Shown: piece by piece, positions 20,345 through 28,978 of the stretch
How the letters are laid out: each line of letters begins with the position of its first letter
How positions within the stretch are numbered: the first letter of the stretch is position 1
Origin: Devosia beringensis
GTDB taxonomy: Bacteria; Pseudomonadota; Alphaproteobacteria; Rhizobiales; Devosiaceae
DNA length: 64,000 bases
Assembly (NCBI RefSeq): GCF_014926585.1
Contig: NZ_CP045422.1
Coordinates: 1,094,501 to 1,158,500 of the forward strand
Direction: 5' to 3'
Translations under genes and position numbers: made by a program
The notes under the pieces: generated by a model
The model's input: only the letters and a program-made list of their open reading frames with translations
What the model was told of the DNA's origin: nothing
Database searches by the model: none

Positions 20345-20932
20345 TCAGGATTTGGCCAGCAGATTGCGCAGCTTGCCGAGCGCCGTCGCCTGGTCCTCGC
20401 GATAGGCAATGGTGCCCTGGAACTCGCCACTGGCATCAAGCAGGAACACCGAGGCGGTATGGTCCATGGTGTAGTCATCACCACCCAGGTCGACCCGCGC
20501 GTAATAGACGCCCCAGGCCTTGGCGATCTTGGCGATCTCCTCGGGCGTGCCGGTGACCCCGGTGATGCGGTCGCTGACCCAGCTGACATAGTCGCCCAGC
20601 ACTTCAGGCGTATCGCGCTGCGGATCGATGCTGACGAAGTAGGCGCGCAGGTCCTGGCCCTCGTCGCCCAGCTGCTCGAACCAGCTGGCCATTTCGGCCA
20701 TGGTGGTGGGGCAGACCTCGGGGCAATGGGTAAAGCCGAAGAACAGCGCGGTGGGATGGCCGACAAACACGGTCTGGTCGACCGGTTGGCCGTTCTGGTC
20801 GATCAGGTTGTAGCTGCCCCGGCCGAAGCCGGTCTGCTCGGGCTGGCGCAACAGCACGGCGGCGACAATGGCCGTCAGCGCCAGGGCGGCAACCGCGCCC
20901 CAGAGCCAGAGGCGGATGGATTTGATGGTCAT
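20345..20932 (-). CDS. SCO1/SenC-family copper chaperone
   Basis: 195 aa: N-terminal membrane anchor (residues 8-28) and a thioredoxin-fold domain. Copper ligands are C70 and C74 (HCPEVCPTT) and H158 (YTMDHTA), all present. SCO proteins deliver copper to the CuA site of cytochrome c oxidase from the outer face of the inner membrane. The gene lies 4 bp after the PCu(A)C gene, the usual partner in CuA assembly. Confidence 0.94.
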   Translation of the reverse strand: MTIKSIRLWLWGAVAALALTAIVAAVLLRQPEQTGFGRGSYNLIDQNGQPVDQTVFVGHPTALFFGFTHCPEVCPTTMAEMASWFEQLGDEGQDLRAYFVSIDPQRDTPEVLGDYVSWVSDRITGVTGTPEEIAKIAKAWGVYYARVDLGGDDYTMDHTASVFLLDASGEFQGTIAYREDQATALGKLRNLLAKS

Positions 20933-20936
20933 GGCG

Positions 20937-21422
20937 CTAGTGGGACATTGTGTGGGCCGCGTCGGCGGCAGCGCTCATGACGGGCAGGTCCAGCTCTACC
21001 GGACCGGCCTTTTCAAAGACCAGCGTCACCGGCACGGTCTCGCCTTCGACAAAGGCCTGGGTGAGGCCCATGAACATCAGGTGAAAGCCACCGGGCGCCA
21101 GGGTGACTGTCTCGCCAGGCGGAAGCTCGAGGCCATCGGCAAGTTGGCGCATCTTCATGACGTCGCCTTCCATGGCCATTTCATGGATCTGCACCATGGC
21201 GGCAGCCGGCGAGCTGGCCGAGACCAGGCGATCAGCATCGGCACCGGCATTTTGGATGCTGAGAAAACCGCCTCCGACCGGCGCATTGGGCAGGGTGGCG
21301 CGGGTGAAGGGCGCCGAAAGATTGAGATCGGCGTGATGGATAGTGCCGTCATGGTCTTGGGCAAAGGCGGGTGCGACAAGCAGAAAACTGGCGGCAAAGG
21401 CCGCGCGCAGGAAACGGATCAT
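20937..21422 (-). CDS. Periplasmic PCu(A)C copper chaperone
   Basis: 161 aa with signal peptide (cleavage near AFA-QD). The copper-binding pattern is present as H80, M91 and H114-x-M116, with one extra residue in the spacer compared with the usual consensus. A His-rich mature N-terminus (DHDGTIHHAD) and C-terminal HTMSH add possible ligands. It passes Cu(I) to SCO1 or directly to CuA oxidase. The ATG at 21422 follows GGAAG; upstream codons in the frame are not part of the protein. Confidence 0.93.
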   Translation of the reverse strand: MIRFLRAAFAASFLLVAPAFAQDHDGTIHHADLNLSAPFTRATLPNAPVGGGFLSIQNAGADADRLVSASSPAAAMVQIHEMAMEGDVMKMRQLADGLELPPGETVTLAPGGFHLMFMGLTQAFVEGETVPVTLVFEKAGPVELDLPVMSAAADAAHTMSH

Positions 21423-21475
21423 GATGATGACTTCCGAAAAGGGACAGGAATCTGGACGAGCCGGGTGCTCGGGCG

Positions 21476-21859
21476 CTAGTGACCGGTCGGCGGTCCGCGC
21501 GGCCCCGATGGCGGGGTGATGGTGGCCGGAAGAGTTGTTGCCAGGGCCAGGGGACGCGGCGCGGCCAGCAGGGGCGCGTGCAGATCGAGCAGCACCGTGT
21601 CGAGGCTGGGCGCAAGGGCAGCCGGCTTGCCGACGCCCGATACCGGGCATTTGCTCACGGCATTGTCGCTGTCCCCGCCGGCATCATCAGCTGCAGCGCA
21701 GAGCACCCAGCCGGTTGTCAGCGTCGAATAGCCCAGCTCCTCTAAAGCCAGCTGGCTGGCGCGCGCTTCATGCAGGGGGGCGAGAATGGTCAGTAAATAG
21801 ATGGCCAGCACGGCCAAAGCCGTTCCGATCTCTCTGCCGATATTGCGCCTGTGGGTCAT
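21476..21859 (-). CDS. DUF2946-like small exported protein
   Basis: 127 aa. It has an N-terminal hydrophobic segment (LAVLAIYLLTILAP), two Cys-containing stretches (WVLCAAADDAG; SKCPVSG) and the Pro-rich end SGPRGPPTGH. DUF2946 proteins have this outline, including the RGPP ending. They are frequent neighbours of copper-handling genes. Here it is 53 bp upstream of, and co-directional with, the PCu(A)C and SCO1 genes. The start at 21859 is uncertain because no well-spaced Shine-Dalgarno is seen; 24 more codons are open upstream. A metal-related role is inferred from context. Confidence 0.65.
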   Translation of the reverse strand: MTHRRNIGREIGTALAVLAIYLLTILAPLHEARASQLALEELGYSTLTTGWVLCAAADDAGGDSDNAVSKCPVSGVGKPAALAPSLDTVLLDLHAPLLAAPRPLALATTLPATITPPSGPRGPPTGH

Positions 21860-21914
21860 GCCCTTTTCATAGGCCGGCGGCAGGCCGGGGGAAAGCGCCG
21901 TGTTGTCGCAAGCC

Positions 21915-22826
21915 TCAGAGCGCAGGCACATAGGTTTCGCTGCACAGGGCGATGAAGCTCTTCATGGCGGCGGAGAGGGGCGTCGACTTGCGGCGGGCAA
22001 CCAGCAGCTGGCGCAGCGCCCAGGGCTCGGCCAGCGGCGCACAGACCAGATCGGTGCCGGCCAGCAGGTGCAGGCTGGTGGAGCGCAGGAAACCGATGCC
22101 GAAGCCGGCTTCGACCATGCGCACCAGGGCCGGAAAGCTCTCGACGCGGACGGTCTCGACCAGCGGCTTGCCCGCGGCCTTGGCGGCATCGGCCAGCAGG
22201 CGATCGAGCGAGCCGGCATGGTGGATGCCGACAATGGCGTGGTCGAGCACGGCGGCAAAGGCGATATCCTTGCGGGGCTCGATACTGGCCGCCAGCGGGT
22301 GATCGGGCGGCGCCAGCACCCAGACACGGTCATCCTCGAAGGCCTTGATCTCGAAGCGGGTGAAATCGTAATTGTCCGAGACGATGGCGATATCGGCCCG
22401 CCCCTCGTCGAGCGCCAGCAGGGCCTTGGCGGCGCTCATTTCCTGGATGTCGAGATCGATGCCGATATGCCGACCCGCGTAATGGGCCAGCAGTTCGGGC
22501 AACCGGCCGGTCAGGGCCGAGCTGGTGCAGGCCAGGCGCAGCGCGCCGCGCTGGCCGCTGCCGAAATCGGCCATGACCGCATCGAGGTCAGCAATGGCGC
22601 GCAGCACCACGCGGCAGCCTTCGGCATAGGCCTGGCCAGCGGTGGTGAGCTTGACGCCGTGGGCGGAGCGGTCGAACAGCACGACGCCGAGGCGGCTTTC
22701 GAGATCGGATACGCGGCGGCTGACGGCCGAAGAGGCGATGCCTTCGCGCTCGGCGGCGCGGCCAATCGAGCCGGTTTCGGCCAGCAGCAATATCAGGCGT
22801 GCGGTAACGCTGTCGAAGGGTGTCAT
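21915..22826 (-). CDS. LysR-family transcriptional regulator
   Basis: 303 aa: N-terminal winged helix-turn-helix (ETGSIGRAAEREGIASSAVSRRVSDLE region) and periplasmic-binding-like effector domain from about residue 90. The ATG at 22826 has AGGAG 6 bases upstream. The open frame continues upstream but only as an out-of-frame reading of the TauE gene. It lies 32 bp after that gene on the same strand. This suggests co-transcription and control of the exporter, although most LysR genes are divergent from their targets. Confidence 0.93.
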   Translation of the reverse strand: MTPFDSVTARLILLLAETGSIGRAAEREGIASSAVSRRVSDLESRLGVVLFDRSAHGVKLTTAGQAYAEGCRVVLRAIADLDAVMADFGSGQRGALRLACTSSALTGRLPELLAHYAGRHIGIDLDIQEMSAAKALLALDEGRADIAIVSDNYDFTRFEIKAFEDDRVWVLAPPDHPLAASIEPRKDIAFAAVLDHAIVGIHHAGSLDRLLADAAKAAGKPLVETVRVESFPALVRMVEAGFGIGFLRSTSLHLLAGTDLVCAPLAEPWALRQLLVARRKSTPLSAAMKSFIALCSETYVPAL

Positions 22827-22858
22827 CGAGTCTCCTGCTGGCACCATACTGATCACGC

Positions 22859-23596
22859 TCAGATCAGCAAGGAAATGCCGCGCAGCAGATAGAAAATGCC
22901 GATGGCGGTGACGATGAGCCGGGTCCAGGCGCGGAAATTGGCATCGGTCAGCCGCTGCAGCACCCAGTGCCCGGCGCTGGTGCCGGCAACGGCAAAGGGC
23001 GCTGCCAGCGCCACCCAGGTCCAGTCGGCCGCGGTCAGCATGGTGGTGGCATTCCAGTAAAAGACGATCTTGGCGGTGTGATTGACCACCTGCGCCGCCG
23101 CTTTGGTGGCGATGATGGTGCGGCGGTCCATCTGGGTGCGGATGAAGAACATGTCGATGGTCGGTCCGGCCACGCCCACCGCCAGATTGACCCCACCGCC
23201 CAGCACGCCGCAGACAAAGGCATGACTGGGCTTGCTGGCATCGAGCGCCAGCCAGGACTGCGGAATCCACAGCAGCGCCGGCAGCAGGCCGATGATGATG
23301 CAGACGGTGGCCAGGTCAGGGGTATAGCGCACGATGAACAGCACCACGCCGACGCTGACCAGGCCCAGCGTCATGATGGCCAGTACCCGCCAGTCGATAA
23401 AGGCGCGCGACATGAAGGCGCGCGAGCCATTGGCTACCAGCTGGATGGCGCCCTGCACGGCAATGGCCGTCCCCACCGGCAGGATGAGCAGCAGGATGGC
23501 CAGCAACACCAGGCCCCCGGCCATGCCGAAGACGCCCGAGAGCATGGAGGTGAAGAACACGGACACCAAAAGCGCCGCCGCGAGCAGAATCGTCAT
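22859..23596 (-). CDS. TauE/SafE-family membrane exporter
   Basis: 245 aa with about seven or eight membrane segments and the repeated family motif (SGVFGMAGG in the first half, GGGVNLAVGVAGP in the second). Family members export sulfite, sulfoacetate or related organosulfonates; the substrate is unknown here. The ATG at 23596 was chosen because it starts directly at the first membrane helix. It is paired with the LysR gene downstream. Confidence 0.88.
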   Translation of the reverse strand: MTILLAAALLVSVFFTSMLSGVFGMAGGLVLLAILLLILPVGTAIAVQGAIQLVANGSRAFMSRAFIDWRVLAIMTLGLVSVGVVLFIVRYTPDLATVCIIIGLLPALLWIPQSWLALDASKPSHAFVCGVLGGGVNLAVGVAGPTIDMFFIRTQMDRRTIIATKAAAQVVNHTAKIVFYWNATTMLTAADWTWVALAAPFAVAGTSAGHWVLQRLTDANFRAWTRLIVTAIGIFYLLRGISLLI

Positions 23597-23678
23597 CAGT
23601 GGTTCCCCGTCCTCCCAGCTTGATGCGCCTGGCGCCGGCGCCGCGCCATGCGCAATTGGGCAAGAGGGGGTGCCATGT

Positions 23679-24989
23679 CTACCGGGCGAGGCTGGGGAAA
23701 TAATCGCCGGCGGTCGGCGCCAGCAGCTCGGTAATGTCGGCAAGACGCACGGTCAAAAGGTCTCCACCACAGGCGGCGACGACGTTGGGCAGGCCTTCGA
23801 GGGTCAACAGCACCCGGTCGCCCGGCACGAAGCGCGCGCCAAGATAGGTGGCAATCAGCTCGTCTATCCCGCATTCGGCTTCGAAATCGGCGTCGGGATC
23901 AGGCAGACGGTTGGCGATGACATAGTCGATCAGCTTCTGGCCGGCGCTCCAATAGTAATCGTCGGGCGCATCGGCGGCAGCGGCCTGATCGATAGCGGCG
24001 CCATCGTCATTGCCGGTCTTGCGACTGGTTGCCGTCCAGTCCTTGAACACCTTGGCCAGCGCCAGGGTTGCGCCGGTGCGCACGTCGAGGCTGAAGCTGT
24101 TGCTGTGATTGTCGGGGTGGGCGCCGCCACACCAGGTGCTGCCTGATTCCATCCAGCTCATCAGCGTGGGCGAGAGATAGGACACCGCGATGGTCTCGCT
24201 GTCATAGTCGCCCAGCGTACCCGGCCCCATGCCGATGGAATATTGGTTGGCGCCAAAGCCGGCATAGATCTGCGCCAGGCAGTCGAAGGCGCGAAAGCTG
24301 ATCTTGGCATGGCGTGCGGCCAGGCCGCGATTGGCTGCGTCGGGCGCGCTGCCATCGGCCAGAGCGACGACGCGCGGAAAGGCGAACCTGGTCCGCGGAT
24401 CGGTGACGAAGCGGATGGTCGAGCCCTCCACCGCCTGGGTGTCGCCCAGCTCGAGCGGGACATCCATCTTGGCGAAATCATAGGGCGCGCTCTGCGCATT
24501 GAAGCCGGACAGTCCGCCATAGCTGAGCTGAAAGACGCTGTCGTACAGATCATAGGGGGTCAGTTCGGCGCCTTCGGGAAGGGTGCGGCGGCCAATCTCT
24601 TTGAGCGCGATGGGCAGAGTCTTGCCGGCCTTGCCCGTGGCCTGCCAGGCGCCGGTGAGGGTGTTGTCGGTGGCAGACCATTGCAGCGTCCAGGTGGCGC
24701 CGATCGGCGGATCGACCACAACGCCGTCGTCGTTCTGGATGCAGGTCTCTTCGGCGCAGGGGGTTTCTTCAGAGAGCGCGATACTGCCCCCGGTGCTTTC
24801 CATGGCGTCGAGCGGGATATCGCCACCCTTGGACATGTAGCTGTAGCGCCCGACAATGGTGGAGGATGCCGGGTCAGTCAGCTCGGCGATGATGTCGAAC
24901 TTGCCCAGGGTGCCCTTGTAGGTCACGGCCTCGAGGGCCAGGACCGGGGTGATGGCGAGCGAGAGGATAGCGACGAGGGCCAGGCGCAT
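23679..24989 (-). CDS. Secreted protein with C-terminal DUF3298-like domain
   Basis: 436 aa. AGGGAG lies 6 bases before the ATG. Residues 1-18 are a signal peptide (MRLALVAILSLAITPVLA). The N-terminal half is beta-rich and has Cys pairs (TPCAEETC). Residues about 225-425 contain WCGGAHPDNHSNSFSLDVRT, LALAKVFKDW, and a late ADFEAECGIDEL / ARFVPGD part. This resembles the DUF3298 (RsiV-type) extracellular domain. No catalytic motif is recognised. It probably acts in the periplasm or is surface-attached. Function unknown. Confidence 0.75.
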   Translation of the reverse strand: MRLALVAILSLAITPVLALEAVTYKGTLGKFDIIAELTDPASSTIVGRYSYMSKGGDIPLDAMESTGGSIALSEETPCAEETCIQNDDGVVVDPPIGATWTLQWSATDNTLTGAWQATGKAGKTLPIALKEIGRRTLPEGAELTPYDLYDSVFQLSYGGLSGFNAQSAPYDFAKMDVPLELGDTQAVEGSTIRFVTDPRTRFAFPRVVALADGSAPDAANRGLAARHAKISFRAFDCLAQIYAGFGANQYSIGMGPGTLGDYDSETIAVSYLSPTLMSWMESGSTWCGGAHPDNHSNSFSLDVRTGATLALAKVFKDWTATSRKTGNDDGAAIDQAAAADAPDDYYWSAGQKLIDYVIANRLPDPDADFEAECGIDELIATYLGARFVPGDRVLLTLEGLPNVVAACGGDLLTVRLADITELLAPTAGDYFPSLAR

Positions 24990-25056
24990 GCGGGTCTCCC
25001 TTTTGGCGCGCAGGCTAGCAGGCGCGCGCGTCTTTGGGGAGCCGGGTGAAGGGTCT

Positions 25057-26955
25057 CTAGGTCGAGGCCGCCTTGGCATTGGCCTGGCTGACCAGCTCGT
25101 CGGGAATGTCGTCGAAGCTGGCATAGTTCATGTTGTAGAGCTTGGCGTAGAGCCCCTCGCGCGCCATCAGTTCGTCATGATTGCCGGTCTCGATCAGCTC
25201 GCCATTCTGCAGCACGATGATGCGGTCGGCGCCGCGGATGGTGGCGAGGCGATGGGCGATCACCATGCCGGTGCGGCCCTTGAGCAGGGTCAACAGTGCC
25301 TTCTGGATCTGCCGCTCGGTATAGGAATCGATATTGGCGGTGGCCTCGTCGAGCACCAGGATCTTGGCGTCGGCAACGAGGGCCCGGGCAAAGCTCAGCA
25401 GCTGCCGCTGGCCGAGGGACAGGTTGGAGCCGCGCTGCTCGAGAATGCTGTCATAGCCACCCGGCATGCGCTCGATGAATTCATGTGCCCCCACCGCCGT
25501 GGCGGCATCTATGACGTCCTGGCGAGTGGCCGAAGCCTTGTTGTAGCGGATATTGTCGAAGACCGAGCCGGTGAAGAGGAACGGCTCCTGCAGCACCATG
25601 GCGACCTGTTCGCCCAGTGACTGCTGGGTCACATCGCGCACGTCGTGGCCGCCCACAAGCACGGCGCCGGACTGGACCTCGTAGAAGCGGTGCACCAGGG
25701 CCATGGCCGAGGTCTTGCCCGAGCCGGTGGGACCGACCAGGGCGACGGTTTCGCCGGGCTTGACCTTGAAGCTGACATTCTTGAGCACCGGGCGATCGGG
25801 ATCATAGGCGAAGCCGACATTGCGGAACTCGACCGAGCCGTCCATCTCACGTGTCAGCGCAATGGCGTCGGGCTTGTCGTTGATCGAGGCGGGGACGTCG
25901 AGCACCTCGGTGATGCGGCGACCCGAGGTCATGGCGCGCTGCATGATGGAATACTGCATGGTCAGCGAGCGGATCGGATCAAAGAAGCGCTGGATGTAGA
26001 ACAGGAAGGCGACGATGACGCCGATTTCGAGCTCGCCATTGAGCGCCAGCGAGCCGCCAACCACCACGACGATGGCCATGGCCGTGCCGGTCAGACTGTC
26101 GACGATGGGAACCATGACCTGGGCAAAGCGCGAGCCGGTCAGCTGGGTGCGCAGATTGACATAGGCCTTGTCGTCAAACAGGTCGAAATTGACCTTCTGG
26201 CGATCCAGGTTCTGCACGGTGCGCACGCCATTGATGCCCTCGGCCATGGCGCCTGCCGTGATCGAATTGGTTTCGTGCGCCGCCCAGAAGGCGCGCTTGG
26301 CCGGCGGCAGCCAGAAGATGCGGACGATGAAGAGGATCGGCATGGTGGACAGGGTCAGCAGGCCGAGGCGGAAGTCGAGACTGAGCAGCACAACGACGAT
26401 GCCCACGAGCAGCACCAGGTCGCCCACCGAGATCACCGAGGTCTCGAGGAATTCCTGCATGGAATTGACGTCACCCTGCAGCCGGCTCATCAGCCGGCCG
26501 ACCTCGGTCTTGTCCATGAAGCTGAGCGAAACGCGTTGGAGCTGGGCGAACATGGCGCGGCGCATGTCGAACAGCACGTTTTCGGCGACCTTGCCGACTT
26601 CAGTCTCCTGCACGAAGGAGGCGGCGAAATTGACCAGCACGACCACGGCAAAGGCGCCAACGGCCCAGGCCAGATTGGTGGAATTGCCCCCCTCGGTCAT
26701 GCCGGTATCGATGGCCCGGCCAATGATCAGGGGGATGGCCAGCTGGGTGGCGGTGAAGACCAGCACGGCGGCGACCGACAGATAGATCTTGAGCCGATAG
26801 GGCCGCACGAAGGCCCAGATACGGCGGACCGTCTTGGGATCATAGGCCTTGCCGAAGATGTCTTCCTCGATGCGGTGACTGCCCACGCTGGCGCGCGGCG
26901 GGCGCTGGCCGGGAAAGGCGGCGACGTCGCGGTCGTCTTCGTCGGTCACGCTCAT
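25057..26955 (-). CDS. ABC exporter half-transporter, catalytic-site subunit
   Basis: 632 aa: six-helix membrane domain (about residues 50-330) and a C-terminal nucleotide-binding domain. Walker A is GPTGSGKTSA and Walker B is ILVLDEATANID with the catalytic Glu intact, but its signature is LSLGQ rather than LSGGQ. Its start overlaps the stop of the upstream partner (26952-28808) by 4 bp. The two form a heterodimer in which one composite ATP site is degenerate. The substrate could be a lipid, peptide or drug. Confidence 0.94.
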   Translation of the reverse strand: MSVTDEDDRDVAAFPGQRPPRASVGSHRIEEDIFGKAYDPKTVRRIWAFVRPYRLKIYLSVAAVLVFTATQLAIPLIIGRAIDTGMTEGGNSTNLAWAVGAFAVVVLVNFAASFVQETEVGKVAENVLFDMRRAMFAQLQRVSLSFMDKTEVGRLMSRLQGDVNSMQEFLETSVISVGDLVLLVGIVVVLLSLDFRLGLLTLSTMPILFIVRIFWLPPAKRAFWAAHETNSITAGAMAEGINGVRTVQNLDRQKVNFDLFDDKAYVNLRTQLTGSRFAQVMVPIVDSLTGTAMAIVVVVGGSLALNGELEIGVIVAFLFYIQRFFDPIRSLTMQYSIMQRAMTSGRRITEVLDVPASINDKPDAIALTREMDGSVEFRNVGFAYDPDRPVLKNVSFKVKPGETVALVGPTGSGKTSAMALVHRFYEVQSGAVLVGGHDVRDVTQQSLGEQVAMVLQEPFLFTGSVFDNIRYNKASATRQDVIDAATAVGAHEFIERMPGGYDSILEQRGSNLSLGQRQLLSFARALVADAKILVLDEATANIDSYTERQIQKALLTLLKGRTGMVIAHRLATIRGADRIIVLQNGELIETGNHDELMAREGLYAKLYNMNYASFDDIPDELVSQANAKAAST

Positions 26956-28808
26956 TGGGCGGCGCTCCCCAGTTCGAGGTCATCGGTGGGGCGGGTCTGC
27001 AGATCATAGAGGGCGCGATAGCGGCCGCCCAAAGCCAGCAGCTCGTCGTGGCTGCCCTGCTCGACGATCTTGCCATCCTCGAGAAACAGGATGGTGTCGG
27101 CATGCAGCAGCGAGCTCAGGCGATGGGAGATGACCAGCGTCACCCGGTCGCTGGCATAGCGGCGGATGGCGCTGCGGATGCGGTGCTCGGTGCCAGCATC
27201 GATGGCGGCGGTGGAATCATCGAACACCATGACGGCCGGCTTGAGCACCAGGCTGCGGGCGATAGACAGGCGCTGGCGCTGGCCGCCCGACAGCGAGACG
27301 CCGCGCTCGCCGACCACGGTATCGTAGCCGGCCGGCAGGCCCATGATGTAGTTGTGCAACTGCGCGCTTTCGGCGGCCTTTTCGATCTTGGTCTCCTTGG
27401 ACCAGGGATCACCATAGGCAATGTTGTTCTGGATGGTGGTGGTGAACAGGAAGGTATCCTGCTGCACCACGGCCACGGCGCGGCGGAGCGATTGCAGGCT
27501 GACCTGGCTGACATCCTGGCCGTCAATGGTGATGCGGCCGCTGTCGATGTCGTAAAAGCGCGGGATCAGATGGGCGAGCGTCGACTTGCCGCTGCCCGGC
27601 ACGCCGACAATGCCGATGGTTTGGCCGGCCCGTGCCTCAAAGCTCACGCCATCAAGCGTCTTGTGGGAGGCGCCGGGGTAGGTGAAGTGCACATCCTCAA
27701 AGCGCAGCGTGCCTTTGGTGAGCTTGAGATCGACGGCCCCGGGTGCGTCGTCGATGGCCAAAGGCTCGTCGAGAAAGGCAAACAGGCGGTCGCCGCAGAT
27801 CGAGGCGCGGGCAAAGGAATTGACCATCAACCCGAGCTGGCGCACCGGCATCTGCAGAATGGTCATGAAGGTGAGAAAGCTCGCCAGCGTGCCCACGCTC
27901 ATCTCGCCGGCAATGACCTTGTTGCCGCCGAACCAGAGCACCAGGCCCATGGCGGCAAAGAAGGAAAAGGTCATGGCGCTGGTATTGCGCACCCGCACGT
28001 CCACCCGCTGGTGCGACAGGGCCAGGGCCTCGCGCGAGGCGGCGTCGAACTTGTCGAGTTCGAAATCCTGGGCCGAAAAGGCGCGCACCACGCGGATACC
28101 GCCCAGATTTTCCTCCATGACCCGGGTGAGGCCGGAGAGCTTTTGCTGCAGGGCGATCCAGGTGGTGCGCAGGGTGAGCTGGGCCACCGAGGAGCGCCAG
28201 GCCACGAAGGGCACAAAGCTCAGCGCCAGAAGCCCTAGCTGCATATCGGTGGTCAGCAGCATATAGGCGCCCACCCCGATCAGCACCGAGAGCAGCACCA
28301 CACGCACGAGGCCGGTGGCGAAGAACATGCGCACGCCGTCAAGGTCGAGCAGGCCCATGGTGATCAGGTCGCCGGTATGAATCTTGTCATGGTAGGAAAA
28401 GGAGAGCTTCTGCACCTTGTCGTAAAAGGCCAAACGCAGCTCATAGCCGACATGGTGGCCGACACTTTCCGAAAAGTAGTTCTGCAGCAGGGTGAAAAAG
28501 CCGCGCGCCACCGAGACGGTGAGCAATGTCATGGCGCTCCAGAACAGGGCCTGTTCGGCCCCCTCCCCCGCCGTTGTCAGAATGCCCTGGGCCTGATCGA
28601 CCGCATGGCCGAGCAGGCGTGGAATCAGCAGTTGCAGCACCGAGGCAACAATGGTGGCGCCGATGGCCAGCCCGGCCTGAAAGGGATGGCGCAGGGAATA
28701 GAGGGCGATGCGGGCTAGCGCGGTGCGGCCCTTGCCGGCATGGGCGGCCGCCAGATGTGCCCGTGCATCGCCGCGTGAATGGTCGCGGCCAGCCGTGTGG
28801 GTGGTCAA
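26952..28808 (-). CDS. ABC exporter half-transporter, degenerate-site subunit
   Basis: 618 aa, membrane domain then nucleotide-binding domain. Walker A GVPGSGKSTL and signature LSGGQRQRLS are canonical, but Walker B reads VMVFDDSTAAID, with Asp in place of the catalytic Glu. The partner (25057-26955) has the opposite defect. The start at 28808 is a TTG; no ATG or GTG fits before the first helix, and GGAT lies about 10 bases upstream, so the start is weakly defined. Transcription should begin in the 170-bp gap before it. Confidence 0.92.
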   Translation of the reverse strand: MTTHTAGRDHSRGDARAHLAAAHAGKGRTALARIALYSLRHPFQAGLAIGATIVASVLQLLIPRLLGHAVDQAQGILTTAGEGAEQALFWSAMTLLTVSVARGFFTLLQNYFSESVGHHVGYELRLAFYDKVQKLSFSYHDKIHTGDLITMGLLDLDGVRMFFATGLVRVVLLSVLIGVGAYMLLTTDMQLGLLALSFVPFVAWRSSVAQLTLRTTWIALQQKLSGLTRVMEENLGGIRVVRAFSAQDFELDKFDAASREALALSHQRVDVRVRNTSAMTFSFFAAMGLVLWFGGNKVIAGEMSVGTLASFLTFMTILQMPVRQLGLMVNSFARASICGDRLFAFLDEPLAIDDAPGAVDLKLTKGTLRFEDVHFTYPGASHKTLDGVSFEARAGQTIGIVGVPGSGKSTLAHLIPRFYDIDSGRITIDGQDVSQVSLQSLRRAVAVVQQDTFLFTTTIQNNIAYGDPWSKETKIEKAAESAQLHNYIMGLPAGYDTVVGERGVSLSGGQRQRLSIARSLVLKPAVMVFDDSTAAIDAGTEHRIRSAIRRYASDRVTLVISHRLSSLLHADTILFLEDGKIVEQGSHDELLALGGRYRALYDLQTRPTDDLELGSAAQ

Positions 28809-28930
28809 GGAAGGATCCAGACTTTTAAAATACGAGGTCCGAGACGACCGGGCGCCAAGCGTCGCCGGGGTTCGGACAAATCAACATGCAAACTATAAAA
28901 GGCCCATTCGCTCTGCCATTCAAGGCTGAA

Positions 28931-28978
28931 TTTGAGCAAAAAACGCAACAACAACGTTCCAATGGCCCGAAAGGGGCC
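28931..28978 (-). terminator. Candidate terminator after the recQ/DUF1624 pair
   Basis: Reading the minus strand, GGCCC-CTTTC-GGGCC begins directly after the DUF1624 stop codon. A weak AACG/CGTT stem running into a T-run follows about 25 bases later. Neither alone is a strong intrinsic terminator. Confidence 0.35.

Noticed and set aside
22827..23270. N-terminal extension of the LysR protein in an open frame
   Set aside because: It reads the TauE gene out of frame; the ATG at 22826 has a good AGGAG and starts at the helix-turn-helix domain.
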